From assembly GCF_030161575.1 (NCBI RefSeq), contig NZ_BSUL01000001.1, positions 1,240,001 through 1,304,000 of the forward strand: 64,000 bases of DNA, written 5' to 3'. Below the pieces are notes generated by a model. That model had not been told where the DNA came from and made no database searches. It was given only the letters and a program-made list of their open reading frames with translations. This DNA is from Arenivirga flava. GTDB lineage: Bacteria; Actinomycetota; Actinomycetes; Actinomycetales; Microbacteriaceae. The translations under genes and the position numbers were made by a program. Shown here in pieces: positions 55,997-64,000 of this stretch (its first letter is position 1; each line of letters begins with the position of its first letter).

Positions 55997-57022
55997 ATGC
56001 ACTCACGCACACTCGGCAGGAGCGGCGCGGTCGTCGCCGCGCAGACCCTCGGCACCATGACCTTCGGCAACGAGGCCGACGAATCCACCTCGCACCGCAT
56101 CATCGAGGCCTACCTCGACGCGGGCGGCAACTTCCTCGACACCGCGGACGTCTACTCGCGCGGCACGTCCGAGCGCATCATCGGCAAGTGGCTCGCCGCG
56201 AACCCGAAGGACGCGGAGCGCCTGGTGATCACCACCAAGGGCCGCTTCCCCATGGGCGACGACGCGAACGACTACGGCGCCTCGCGCCGCCACCTCTCGA
56301 GGGCCCTGGACGCGAGCCTGCAGCGCCTCGGCGTCGAGCGCATCGACCTGTACCAGGTGCACGCCTGGGACGCGCTCACCCCGCTCGAGGAGACCCTGCG
56401 GTTCCTCGACGACGCGATCAGCGCCGGCAAGATCGACGCCTTCGGGCTCTCGAACTACACCGGCTGGCAGATCACCAAGGCCGCGCTGGCGGCCGAGCAC
56501 CGCGGATGGGCGCCGCCCGTCACGCTGCAGGTGCAGTACAGCCTGCTGGTGCGCGGCATCGAGCACGAGGTCGTGCCCGCGGTGCTCGACCAGGGCATCG
56601 GCCTGCTGCCATGGTCGCCGCTGGCCGGCGGATGGTTGACCGGCAAGTACCGCCGCGAGGAGGCGCCCACCGGCGCCAGCCGCCTCGGCGAGAACCCGGA
56701 ACGGGGCATGGAGGCCTGGTCGCTGCGCAAGGACGACGAGCGCAACTGGGCCGTCATCGACGCCGTGCGCGAGGGCGCCGAGCGCCTCGGCTGCTCCCCC
56801 GCCCAGCTCGCCCTGGCCTGGCTGGACCGCCAGCCCGGCGTGACGAGCACCATCATCGGCGCGCGCTCCGTCGAGCAGCTGCAGGCCAACGTCGCCGCGC
56901 TCGACGTGGACGTCGACGAGGAGACCCTGCAGCACCTCACCGAGATCAGCCGGCCGCAGGCCGAGGTGTACCCCTACGGCGAGCTCGCCATCAAGCAGCG
57001 GCACCGCGACCTCACGCCCTGA
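55997..57022 (+). CDS. Aldo/keto reductase
   Basis: 341-residue NADPH-dependent (beta/alpha)8 oxidoreductase. Catalytic tetrad visible as D and Y in L-D-T-A-D-V-Y-S, K in I-T-T-K-G-R-F and H in Y-Q-V-H-A-W-D. Cofactor region G-L-L-P-W-S-P-L-A-G-G and I-I-G-A-R-S-V-E-Q-L. The W-S-P-L-A-G-G-x-L-T-G-K pattern is typical of the AKR11/YajO-like group. Start ATG 55997 has GGTGAGGTTGAGGC upstream. Substrate unknown. Not obviously part of the flanking glycosidase genes. Confidence 0.92.
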   Translation: MHSRTLGRSGAVVAAQTLGTMTFGNEADESTSHRIIEAYLDAGGNFLDTADVYSRGTSERIIGKWLAANPKDAERLVITTKGRFPMGDDANDYGASRRHLSRALDASLQRLGVERIDLYQVHAWDALTPLEETLRFLDDAISAGKIDAFGLSNYTGWQITKAALAAEHRGWAPPVTLQVQYSLLVRGIEHEVVPAVLDQGIGLLPWSPLAGGWLTGKYRREEAPTGASRLGENPERGMEAWSLRKDDERNWAVIDAVREGAERLGCSPAQLALAWLDRQPGVTSTIIGARSVEQLQANVAALDVDVDEETLQHLTEISRPQAEVYPYGELAIKQRHRDLTP

Positions 57023-57112
57023 GGCTCTCCGCATCCGCTCTCCTCCGTGCCTGGTGGCGTACGGGTGGAGCAGGCGCACGTCAGGCACGACGGTCGCGAG
57101 CACCCGCACCGC

Positions 57113-59293
57113 TCAGGCGCGCCGCCGCCGCGGAAGGGCGAGCATGCCCGCTCCTGCGAGCAGCAGGAGCAGTCCTGCTCCGGCGACGACGCCGGCATCT
57201 GCGCCGGTGCGGCTCAACGTCCTGCTGCCGCCCTGGGCCGACACCTGCGGGTCACCGCGATCACGGTCGGAAACAGTATCCGTCGGAGGAGTGGATGGGT
57301 CCCGGTCCGAGGGATCCGCCGGAGCCGTCGGGGTGGTGGGATCGGTCGGCGCCGTAGGGCCGGTCGGGGCTGCCCAGTCGGCGCGCGGCAGGCCGACGAC
57401 GGGGACGGTGACGGAGCTGGCGGCGAGGTCGATCGTCGCACCTGCGGTGCCGACGTAGTCGCCGACGGTGCCGGGGTCGAGCTGCACGGAGTTGTTGTAG
57501 AGGATCACGCCGAGGCGGTGCCCGGCGGGGATCACGTGGTCCGCCGCGTAGAGGTCCCACCCCAGCTGGACCATCTCGTCGGCGGCGACGGGCGTGTACC
57601 GGGTCAGGGTCTCGTGGTGGGCGAGGCTGGCGGTGCCACGGGAGAAGGTGTAGCTGCCCGCAGCCGTGCTCCGCGCACGCGTGTCCGCTACAAGCAAGTC
57701 CTCGTCCTCGGTCGGCTCTCCCCACTCCCGCGCGGTGGGCAGCGCTTCCACGCCCGCGTCGATCGTCCAGTCGACGTACTCCCCCGGTCCGTAGTCGACG
57801 AGCGCGGCGGAGACGTTCATGTCGCTCGCTTCGCCGGCGACCCGCAGGGACACCGACGGGGTTCCCGAGATGCGCGTCGCCGTCTCGAACGGCTCGCTGA
57901 CGTAGATCAGCCGATCGGGACCGGGCTGGGGGTCCTCGGCGCCTGCGGTCATCCCGAACGGCGTGGCGTCGGGCAGCTGCGCACCGACGAAGGACTCGAT
58001 GCCGCCGCTGCTCGGAGCGGTGGTGATCCGTCCGACGCCACCGTCCCCGCCACCATGCAACGACAGCGGGACCGGGGTCGACCCCGCGATCGGCCAGCGA
58101 TCGCTCTCGGTCCAGGCGTCCGGGCCCAGCTCGACGCGCACGGCAGGTGCGTCGGTCGCACCGTTGTCGATGCCCATCAGCTCGTGATCGAGCCAGGCGT
58201 GCAGGGTGCTCATCCATCCGTCGCGGTCCGCATCGAAGGGGTCGATGTGGCCGCGCTGATGCAACCAGAGTTTCGATTCCACGCCTGCCCGCTGCATCGC
58301 CGCCCAGTGCTCGTCGAACTCGTTGGTTCGCACGATCATGTCGCCCTGGCCCATGACGGTGAACACGCTGACCCCGTTCGCGGCGATCCGGTCGACTCGA
58401 TCCGCGTAGTCCCTCGCCTTCCAGAAGGCGTTGTAGGTGCGCTCCTGCGGGTCGGATTCGGCGCGCATCCGGTCGAAGTCCGCCTGGCACTGCAGGCGCT
58501 TCTGCGCTTGATGCTCCCGCAGCCGCGGCGGGAGGGTGGGCTGCTCGGTGCCCGCCGGTTCCGGTTCGGTCAGCCATTCGCTGAACTCGGCGGTGCCGGC
58601 CCCGACGTAGACGCCGTTGGGACGGGTGTTGTAGGCGCTGGTGCCTCCGGCGATCGGGATGACCGTCTCCAGTCCGGGGACCGCCTCGGAGGTGGCGACC
58701 GCGTTGGCGATCCCGCCGTCGTAGGAGATGCCGGTGACCGCGCTGCGTCCCGAGCTCCACGGCGCATCGACGAGCTCGGCACGGTCGAGCTGCCGGTAGG
58801 CGATCGCGTCGGGTTCTCGGTGCAGCCAGCGGATGACGGCGGCGACGGACTCGACGTCGTTCGGGCCGACGTTGTCGACGCAGCCCTCGGACCAGTTCGT
58901 ACCGGCGACATCGACGGAGAGGTACGCGTAGCCGCGGGGGACGAAGTAGTTGTCGTAGACGCCCGGCATGAAGCGCAGGCTCGACGTGTCGCGGTTCGCG
59001 TCGTCGAGGTAGGGCTTGCCGCCCGGCGTGCCGTTGTAGCCGCTCGCCGTGATGATGGACGGCACCGTGCCGTCGGGCGCGGCGGCGGGGCGAACGATGT
59101 CCGCTCGCACCAGATCGCGTCGTCCGTCGCGGTCCGAGTCCATGGCCGTCTGCACGTACACGTGCTCGATCACCGCCTCCTCCATCGGGTACAGGGGGTC
59201 GGACGCCGCGGGAGCTGCTGCTGCGGGCACCGCGATCGCGGTCGCCGTGAGGACGAGCGCCGCCGTGAAGCCGATCCGCCGTGTCGTCGTCAT
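57113..59293 (-). CDS. Secreted X-Pro dipeptidyl-peptidase-like (CocE/NonD) hydrolase with LSRTG sorting signal
   Basis: 726 residues. Signal peptide ending A-A-A-A-P-A-A-S. S15-type hydrolase core: P-S-I-I-T-A-S-G-Y-N-G, nucleophile in G-I-S-Y-D-G-G, an aspartate in V-F-T-V-M-G-Q-G-D and catalytic histidine in H-Q-R-G-H-I-D. A jelly-roll C-terminal domain follows (V-S-L-R-V-A-G, H-R-L-G-V-I-L-Y-N-N). Then a P-T-D-P-T-T-P linker, L-S-R-T-G, a hydrophobic helix and P-R-R-R-R-A. This is a cell-wall sorting signal with S instead of P, shared with the neighbouring glycosidase. Substrate could be an X-Pro peptide or an ester. Confidence 0.87.
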   Translation of the reverse strand: MTTTRRIGFTAALVLTATAIAVPAAAAPAASDPLYPMEEAVIEHVYVQTAMDSDRDGRRDLVRADIVRPAAAPDGTVPSIITASGYNGTPGGKPYLDDANRDTSSLRFMPGVYDNYFVPRGYAYLSVDVAGTNWSEGCVDNVGPNDVESVAAVIRWLHREPDAIAYRQLDRAELVDAPWSSGRSAVTGISYDGGIANAVATSEAVPGLETVIPIAGGTSAYNTRPNGVYVGAGTAEFSEWLTEPEPAGTEQPTLPPRLREHQAQKRLQCQADFDRMRAESDPQERTYNAFWKARDYADRVDRIAANGVSVFTVMGQGDMIVRTNEFDEHWAAMQRAGVESKLWLHQRGHIDPFDADRDGWMSTLHAWLDHELMGIDNGATDAPAVRVELGPDAWTESDRWPIAGSTPVPLSLHGGGDGGVGRITTAPSSGGIESFVGAQLPDATPFGMTAGAEDPQPGPDRLIYVSEPFETATRISGTPSVSLRVAGEASDMNVSAALVDYGPGEYVDWTIDAGVEALPTAREWGEPTEDEDLLVADTRARSTAAGSYTFSRGTASLAHHETLTRYTPVAADEMVQLGWDLYAADHVIPAGHRLGVILYNNSVQLDPGTVGDYVGTAGATIDLAASSVTVPVVGLPRADWAAPTGPTAPTDPTTPTAPADPSDRDPSTPPTDTVSDRDRGDPQVSAQGGSRTLSRTGADAGVVAGAGLLLLLAGAGMLALPRRRRA

Positions 59294-59389
59294 GTCGAGG
59301 GGTCCTGTTCGTTCAGTGGTGGAGCGCCGAAGCCCGCTCCGGGCCGAGGCATGGCGGGTGGAGGGACGACCCCTCCACCCGCCATCGGT

Positions 59390-62300
59390 TCACGCGGTCC
59401 GGTGGCGTCGGATCGCGATGAGGGCGGCGCCGGCGAGCAGCAGGAGCAGGGCGGTGCCGGCGATGGCCGACACCTCCGCGCCGGTGCGGCTCAGCGTGGT
59501 GCCGTCGCGGGTGATCGTGATGGTGTCCCAACCGATGACGTCGCCGTCAGCGGCCACGATCGCGATGCGGTGCTGGCCCGCGGATGTGTCCGCCGGGATG
59601 CGGAACTGCGTCGACCCGTCGGCCTCGACCACGTCGGAGCCCAGCGCGATGGGCTTCGAGTACAGCCACGCCCAGACCCGCTGACCGGCCCGATCACGAC
59701 CGACCTGCACCGTGATCATCGACCCGGCCGCCGCCGAGGCGGGAGCCTGCACGTCGCCGCGGTTCTCATCCGTGAGGTCGCCCGCCGCAGGAGCGGAGGG
59801 CGCGCCGTCGCTCGGCGACGTCGGCGTACCGGGCTCGGTGGGCGGCGTGCCCGGGTCCGTCGGCGTACCGGGGTCCGTCGGCGTACCCGGATCCGTCGGG
59901 TCCGTCGGGTCCGTCGGGTCCGTGCCCGCCGCCGCGACCAGGGCGGAGACGGTGATCCGGTCGATGATCGGCGCCTCATCCGCTCGCAGCGGGATGCCCG
60001 GCCAGTTCTCCTCGGCGTAGGTGTCGCCGTCGAAGTTGGGCTGCTCCTCCGCAGCGAAGCGGATGACGTTCTCGCCGGCCTCCAGGTCGAGCACGACCGT
60101 GCGCTCCCAGAAGTTGTTCCGGTGGAACGTCGGCACGAACAGCACCCGGTCCGCCTCGCCGCCGTTCACCGAGATGTCGGCGTGACGGGCCATCGGGTTC
60201 GGGTTGTAATGCGTCGCCGGCACCTGCTCGGGGTTCGAGAAGCGCACGACCACCGCGTGCTCCCCAGCCGTGGCGGCATCGACCGTGAATTCGAGGGTGT
60301 TGCCGTTGCCGGGTGCACCGCCGATCCCCTGCACCGCCTTGCCGCCCTCGGCCAGGCCGAGGTCGACCACCGCGGCGGTGCCGTTGGTACGGGCGTCCTC
60401 CGCCTGGTACTCGACGGTCTCGATGGCGCCGGCGGATGCGCCGATGCGCAGGGCGTCGACGCGGGCCGGACCCTCGACGACGATCTTGTTGACGCCGCCC
60501 TCGAGGTGCACGGCCGCCTCGGAGCGGTCGCCGAGGTCGAGCACTGGATGGCCGTTCACCGACACCGAGCCATCGCCGGAGCCATCGATCGAGAGGCTGG
60601 CCTCGCCGTCGACGGGGCCGTACGCCCAGAAGGTGGCGCGCTGGCCGGCGGCGAGGTCGACGGTGCCGGTGCCGGCGTAGTCGACGGTGCCGTCGTGCTC
60701 GGCGAGCTCGGCCTCGTAGACGTCCTGGGTGCCATCCGCCGCCGCCCGGGTGAGCGTGATCCGATCGATCAGCGCGTCCCCTCGCGTGGACTTCGATCGG
60801 TCCAGGCTCTGCGCGGCGAGTGTGATCGTGTGGCGGCCCGCCGTCAGCTGGACGCTGGTCTCCTCGTGATCCCAGACCACCCACTTGTAGCCCAGTGGCA
60901 GGAACAGCTCCTGCTCGGCGGCGCCGTCGACCGTGAGGAAGACGTTGGTGGGGCCGTTCTCGGCGATGATCTCGGCGGTGTTGAGGCTGTTGGCGAAGAC
61001 CGACAGGTCGTAGTCGCCGTCCTCGGGCACCTCGACGTCGAAGCTCAGCCGGCCGTTCGAGCCGGTGCGCAGTCCGCCGACGTTGAAACTGCCGGAGGTG
61101 TAGAACTTGCCGACGTCGGCCGGCGAGCCCTCGGGACCGTTCCGGCTGTACCCGCCGCCGGCGTAGGTCGCGTCCTCCGCCTCGTAGGAGGCCGACCAGC
61201 GGTCGTCTGTCTCGCGCGGCTCGGCGTCGCCCCCGGGGGTGAGGACGACCTCGTACGCGGCGGACTCGTCGAGCTGCGGCAGTCCGGCCGCGCCGAAGTC
61301 GAACGTGACGGTGCCATCGGTGACCGGCAGCACCGCATCCGACAGCACGGTCGGCTGAGCGGAGTCGCCGAGCTGGCCGGTCCACGGGATCTCGCGCACC
61401 TGCACCCGCACCGCGTCACCGAAGACCGCGGAGGGCACGTCCACGAAGTCGACGGGGAGGTCGCCGTCGGCGCCGCCGAGGAGCGTGCGGGCGATGCGGC
61501 GCTCCTCGTCGAGTGAAGCGACGCCCTGCAGCGTGTAGTTCTCGCCCGGCGACGGCGGCGTGACCTCGACGGTCTCGCCGGTCATCTGGGCGTAGGCGTT
61601 GTAGAGCCACCACTGCCCGTTGGCGCGGTTCTGCTGCACGGCGGAGTCGGAGAGGTTGCCGTTGATGTTCCAGAACGCGATCATCGCGTCGACCTTCTTC
61701 TCCTCGATGGCCGAGATCCACTGGATCATCTGGCCGGGCACCGAGGTGTGGTAGTTGAAGGCGTACTCGTTGATGTTGATCGGCAGCTCGCGGCCGGCGT
61801 GCACCGTGCCCGCGAACGCCTCGCGCTCCCATCCGCGGAAGCGGTCGATCGAGTCGCGCACCGCCTGCGGGTGCGAGAGCTCGTGCCAGGTGACGATGTC
61901 GGGCACCGTGTCCTCGGCGACGACGTGCTCGAGCCAGCCCTCGACCTGGTCGAACAGCACGCTGGTGCCGGGGCCGGCGATGCGCACCTCGATGCCGGTC
62001 TCGTCGCTCCACGCCCGGATGGTCTCGTAGGTCTCATCCCATGCGGCGAAGTAGTCGGCGGGGTTGTTCAGCCAGGAGATGTTGTTGTAGCTCCACGCCC
62101 CGCTGCCAAAGGAGTTGCCCTCGGGCTCGTTGAAGGGCTCGATGACCAGGTGGTCCTCGACGTACCCCCGCTGCGTCGCATCCGCGGCGGCGAAGGTCTC
62201 GATCATGTCGAGCTGGTCCTGCAGGACGCCGCGGTAGCTGTCGAGCCGCTCCTGCGGAGTGCTGCCGGGCCACTGGTACGGGAAGCCGCGGTACCAGTCC

Positions 62301-63517
62301 GTGATGCGCAGGTAGACGTCGCCGCCCGCCTCGGCCAGGGTCGGCAGGATCTCGAGCGCGTCGGAGCCCGGGTGCTGGGCGCCGTCCTGCGCCTTCGTCG
62401 CGACCGAGCCCACGTTCATGCCCTCGACCAGGTTCGACGTGGGCATCCCCTCGCCGTACAGCCCGTAGAGCACGCCGGAGGCCCCGCCGTAGACGTCGCC
62501 GGTCTTCTCGCCGAGGTCGACGCGCAGCTCGCCGCGGTTCACCGTCACCGTTGCGGAGACCGGTCGCCCGTCGGCGGAACCGTTCGCGACGAACGTGCCG
62601 ACGCGCTCGAGGGTGGCGGGATCGACCGGCTGCCAGACGATGGGCACCTGACGGTCGTAGCCGTCGCTGTAGGTCGCTCGCACGCCTGCGGGCAGCGCAG
62701 GCTGCACCCCGATCCGCGTGCGCACCTCGAAGGCGTTCCGGCTCAGCTCGACAGGCTCGGTGTCGGCGCCGACGAGCTCGGCGACCTGTGCCGCGTCCAG
62801 CGCCTGGTCGTAGATGCGGAAGTCGTCCACGGCGCCGCGGAAGGCGGGGTCGCCGAACGGCGATGCGCCGATCGTGCCGGCGGTGGCCGAGGCGGCCGCG
62901 ACGAGGGCGTTCGCGTTCACGCTGGTCGATGCCGAGCCGAGCTCCACGCCGTTCACGTAGGTCGTGAGGCGATCGTCGCCGCCGTCGAGACTCGTCGTGA
63001 TCGTCACCCACTCGCCCGCTTCGGCGGGCTGGAATCCGGGCACGCGCGCCTCGCCGTTCGGACCGCCGGTGCTGACGGCGGTGCGGATGCGCCCGTCGCC
63101 GTCGTGGGGCATCGCGAAGAGGTAGCTGGTGTTGTTCGCGCCGAGACCGTAGAGCCACTGCCAGTTGCCGCCCTGACCGCTCCAGCGGAACGTCGCGGAG
63201 ACGGTCACGTCCTCACCGGCGCCGAGGGCGCTCCGCGGGATCGTGACGTGGCCGCCGGTGAGGTCCAGCGCTTGTCCATCCGCTCCGGGGGTGAGGGCGC
63301 CGGCGCCGTTGAGCGTGCCGTCGCGACCGTTGCCGGAGACGTCCGGTACGGAGGTGCCGGTGAGCTGGTTCATGTCGTAGTGCAGTGAGGGCTGCGGCAC
63401 GGCTGCCGCAGCGGGCAGTGCGCCGGCGGTCAGACCGCCTGCGCAGACGGCGAGTGCGATCGCGCCGGCCGCGGTGCGGCGGGCGAAGGTCGCGCTCGGC
63501 GGAGCGTGGTTCTTCAT
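59390..63517 (-). CDS. Large secreted glycoside hydrolase: LamG, clan GH-A catalytic domain, CBMs and LSRTG sorting signal
   Basis: 1375 residues, intact. Signal peptide to about residue 38. LamG/concanavalin-like domain (~45-230, with D-D-F-R-I-Y-D-Q-A), a Big-like beta domain, then a TIM-barrel (~345-680) with acid/base in I-E-P-F-N-E-P-E-G and nucleophile in I-N-I-N-E-Y-A-F, typical of GH39/GH5-like clan A enzymes. Next a beta-sandwich and at least two carbohydrate-binding modules of the CBM35/CBM6 kind, starting Y-E-A-E-D-A-T-Y and Y-Q-A-E-D-A-R. The C-terminus is a T-D-P-T-D-P / G-T-P linker, L-S-R-T-G, a helix and a basic tail. ATG 63517 is preceded by GAGAGGTCTCCC. Neighbours GH127 and GH51 suggest an arabinose-containing polymer as substrate. 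Confidence 0.85.
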   Translation of the reverse strand: MKNHAPPSATFARRTAAGAIALAVCAGGLTAGALPAAAAVPQPSLHYDMNQLTGTSVPDVSGNGRDGTLNGAGALTPGADGQALDLTGGHVTIPRSALGAGEDVTVSATFRWSGQGGNWQWLYGLGANNTSYLFAMPHDGDGRIRTAVSTGGPNGEARVPGFQPAEAGEWVTITTSLDGGDDRLTTYVNGVELGSASTSVNANALVAAASATAGTIGASPFGDPAFRGAVDDFRIYDQALDAAQVAELVGADTEPVELSRNAFEVRTRIGVQPALPAGVRATYSDGYDRQVPIVWQPVDPATLERVGTFVANGSADGRPVSATVTVNRGELRVDLGEKTGDVYGGASGVLYGLYGEGMPTSNLVEGMNVGSVATKAQDGAQHPGSDALEILPTLAEAGGDVYLRITDWYRGFPYQWPGSTPQERLDSYRGVLQDQLDMIETFAAADATQRGYVEDHLVIEPFNEPEGNSFGSGAWSYNNISWLNNPADYFAAWDETYETIRAWSDETGIEVRIAGPGTSVLFDQVEGWLEHVVAEDTVPDIVTWHELSHPQAVRDSIDRFRGWEREAFAGTVHAGRELPININEYAFNYHTSVPGQMIQWISAIEEKKVDAMIAFWNINGNLSDSAVQQNRANGQWWLYNAYAQMTGETVEVTPPSPGENYTLQGVASLDEERRIARTLLGGADGDLPVDFVDVPSAVFGDAVRVQVREIPWTGQLGDSAQPTVLSDAVLPVTDGTVTFDFGAAGLPQLDESAAYEVVLTPGGDAEPRETDDRWSASYEAEDATYAGGGYSRNGPEGSPADVGKFYTSGSFNVGGLRTGSNGRLSFDVEVPEDGDYDLSVFANSLNTAEIIAENGPTNVFLTVDGAAEQELFLPLGYKWVVWDHEETSVQLTAGRHTITLAAQSLDRSKSTRGDALIDRITLTRAAADGTQDVYEAELAEHDGTVDYAGTGTVDLAAGQRATFWAYGPVDGEASLSIDGSGDGSVSVNGHPVLDLGDRSEAAVHLEGGVNKIVVEGPARVDALRIGASAGAIETVEYQAEDARTNGTAAVVDLGLAEGGKAVQGIGGAPGNGNTLEFTVDAATAGEHAVVVRFSNPEQVPATHYNPNPMARHADISVNGGEADRVLFVPTFHRNNFWERTVVLDLEAGENVIRFAAEEQPNFDGDTYAEENWPGIPLRADEAPIIDRITVSALVAAAGTDPTDPTDPTDPGTPTDPGTPTDPGTPPTEPGTPTSPSDGAPSAPAAGDLTDENRGDVQAPASAAAGSMITVQVGRDRAGQRVWAWLYSKPIALGSDVVEADGSTQFRIPADTSAGQHRIAIVAADGDVIGWDTITITRDGTTLSRTGAEVSAIAGTALLLLLAGAALIAIRRHRTA

Positions 63518-63574
63518 GGGAGACCTCTCTGTCTCGGTCGGACGGCGCCGACCACTCGGAACTGCTGGATGGGG

Positions 63575-64000
63575 TCAGGGACGGCTGGGGAGGAAGACGC
63601 GCATGGCGGTGGGCCCGCGCTGCGCCCACCGGTGGTACGGCACCAGGGGCAACAGCGTCGAGGAGCCGGACGGCTCGGCCGGTACGGCACCGAAAGACGG
63701 CCTCCGCGCCCCCTCGTGCGGGCTCGGAGCCGTGTCGGCGGAGATCAGCGCGCCGTCCTCGTGCGCGAGGGGCGCCAGCTCGGCGTCGACGCGGACGCCG
63801 TCGAGCGCCGCGCCGTCGGGCAGATCGCGCTCCTCGAGGCAGAGCACGAGCGGGCCGCGCTCGACGGCGACGGTGCCGCGCACGGCGTCGATGCGCGCAT
63901 CCGGCCAGCTGAATCGCGGATGCATCGGCAAGATGAGCGTGAGCACCGCGCCGGCCTGCAGACCGTGCGCGGCCGCCCAGCCCGTCTCGACGGCGGTCGT
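63575..64000 (-). CDS. GH127 beta-L-arabinofuranosidase-like, C-terminal end (5' part off window)
   Basis: The last ~141 residues of a glycosidase. A-G-A-V-L-T-L-I-L-P-M-H-P-R-F, then V-R-G-T-V-A-V-E-R-G-P-L-V-L-C-L-E, the very conserved C-terminal beta-domain motif of GH127 (R-G-x-V-A-V-x-R-G-P-L-V-Y-C). The frame is open to the window edge, so the catalytic barrel lies beyond. 57 bp separate its stop from the next gene's start, so it is probably co-transcribed with the large GH-A enzyme. Confidence 0.8.
   Translation of the reverse strand, partial: TTAVETGWAAAHGLQAGAVLTLILPMHPRFSWPDARIDAVRGTVAVERGPLVLCLEERDLPDGAALDGVRVDAELAPLAHEDGALISADTAPSPHEGARRPSFGAVPAEPSGSSTLLPLVPYHRWAQRGPTAMRVFLPSRP

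Noticed and set aside
57047-61516. 1489-codon open frame on the plus strand
   Set aside because: Antisense to the X-Pro peptidase and GH-A genes, which have signal peptides, catalytic motifs and sorting signals. The antisense product has no recognisable domain.

Overview
The window reads as chromosome of a high-GC actinobacterium, most likely a member of the Microbacteriaceae. The reasons are a WhiB2-type regulator, GTGA/ATGA gene overlaps, many GTG starts, near-total G/C at third codon positions, the very frequent octamer GCGGATGC, a DUF6541-type membrane protein, an actinobacterial acyl-CoA carboxylase set (alpha, beta, epsilon) and two LytR-CpsA-Psr (LCP) ligases. Genus is not assigned.

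Layout. 1-9.8 kb: a large glycosyltransferase/membrane protein (cut by the window edge), whiB, galE, a GlxA-type regulator with a four-box operator, an AbiEi/DUF559 protein, manA and an acyl-CoA dehydrogenase. 9.9-36.1 kb: a cell-envelope glycan locus. It holds two WaaL-like ligases, two GT2 enzymes, a DUF6541 protein, the galactan genes glfT2-wzt-wzm-glf, an Emb-like GT-C pentosyltransferase, a flippase, two GT4 enzymes, a decaprenyl-phosphate phosphoribosyltransferase (UbiA family), a histidine phosphatase, an LGFP-repeat protein with a lysozyme-like domain, an LPXTG protein and an OatA-like O-acetyltransferase. 36.2-54.4 kb: mostly housekeeping, with a CAP protein, LCP, purE-purK, GtrA, birA, a second LCP, accD-accE, an RNA methyltransferase/two-component operon, maf, an alpha/beta hydrolase and the biotin-carrying accA. 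54.4-64 kb: secreted carbohydrate-active proteins, namely a broken ricin lectin and GH51 arabinofuranosidase, an aldo/keto reductase, an X-Pro dipeptidyl-peptidase-like hydrolase, a large LamG/GH-A/CBM glycosidase and the end of a GH127 beta-L-arabinofuranosidase.

How the genes work together. GalE and Glf would make UDP-galactofuranose. GlfT2, helped by the GT2 at 12.6 kb, would polymerise galactan on a lipid carrier, Wzm-Wzt would export it and LCP proteins would attach it to peptidoglycan. UbiA plus a phosphatase would give decaprenyl-phosphoribose or, after epimerisation, decaprenyl-phosphoarabinose as donor for the Emb-like enzyme. The LGFP and LPXTG proteins and the O-acetyltransferase would act on the finished wall.

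Two cautions. About 19 genuine genes or gene parts change reading frame, nearly always at runs of 4-5 C or G, including genes that should be indispensable. I read these as uncorrected homopolymer errors and annotate the joined genes. The most unusual non-coding content is a family of six nested palindromes lying in pairs, an orphan promoter-hairpin-terminator unit at 44.8-45.05 kb, and a palindromic junction at 54.86 kb joining two decapitated genes.
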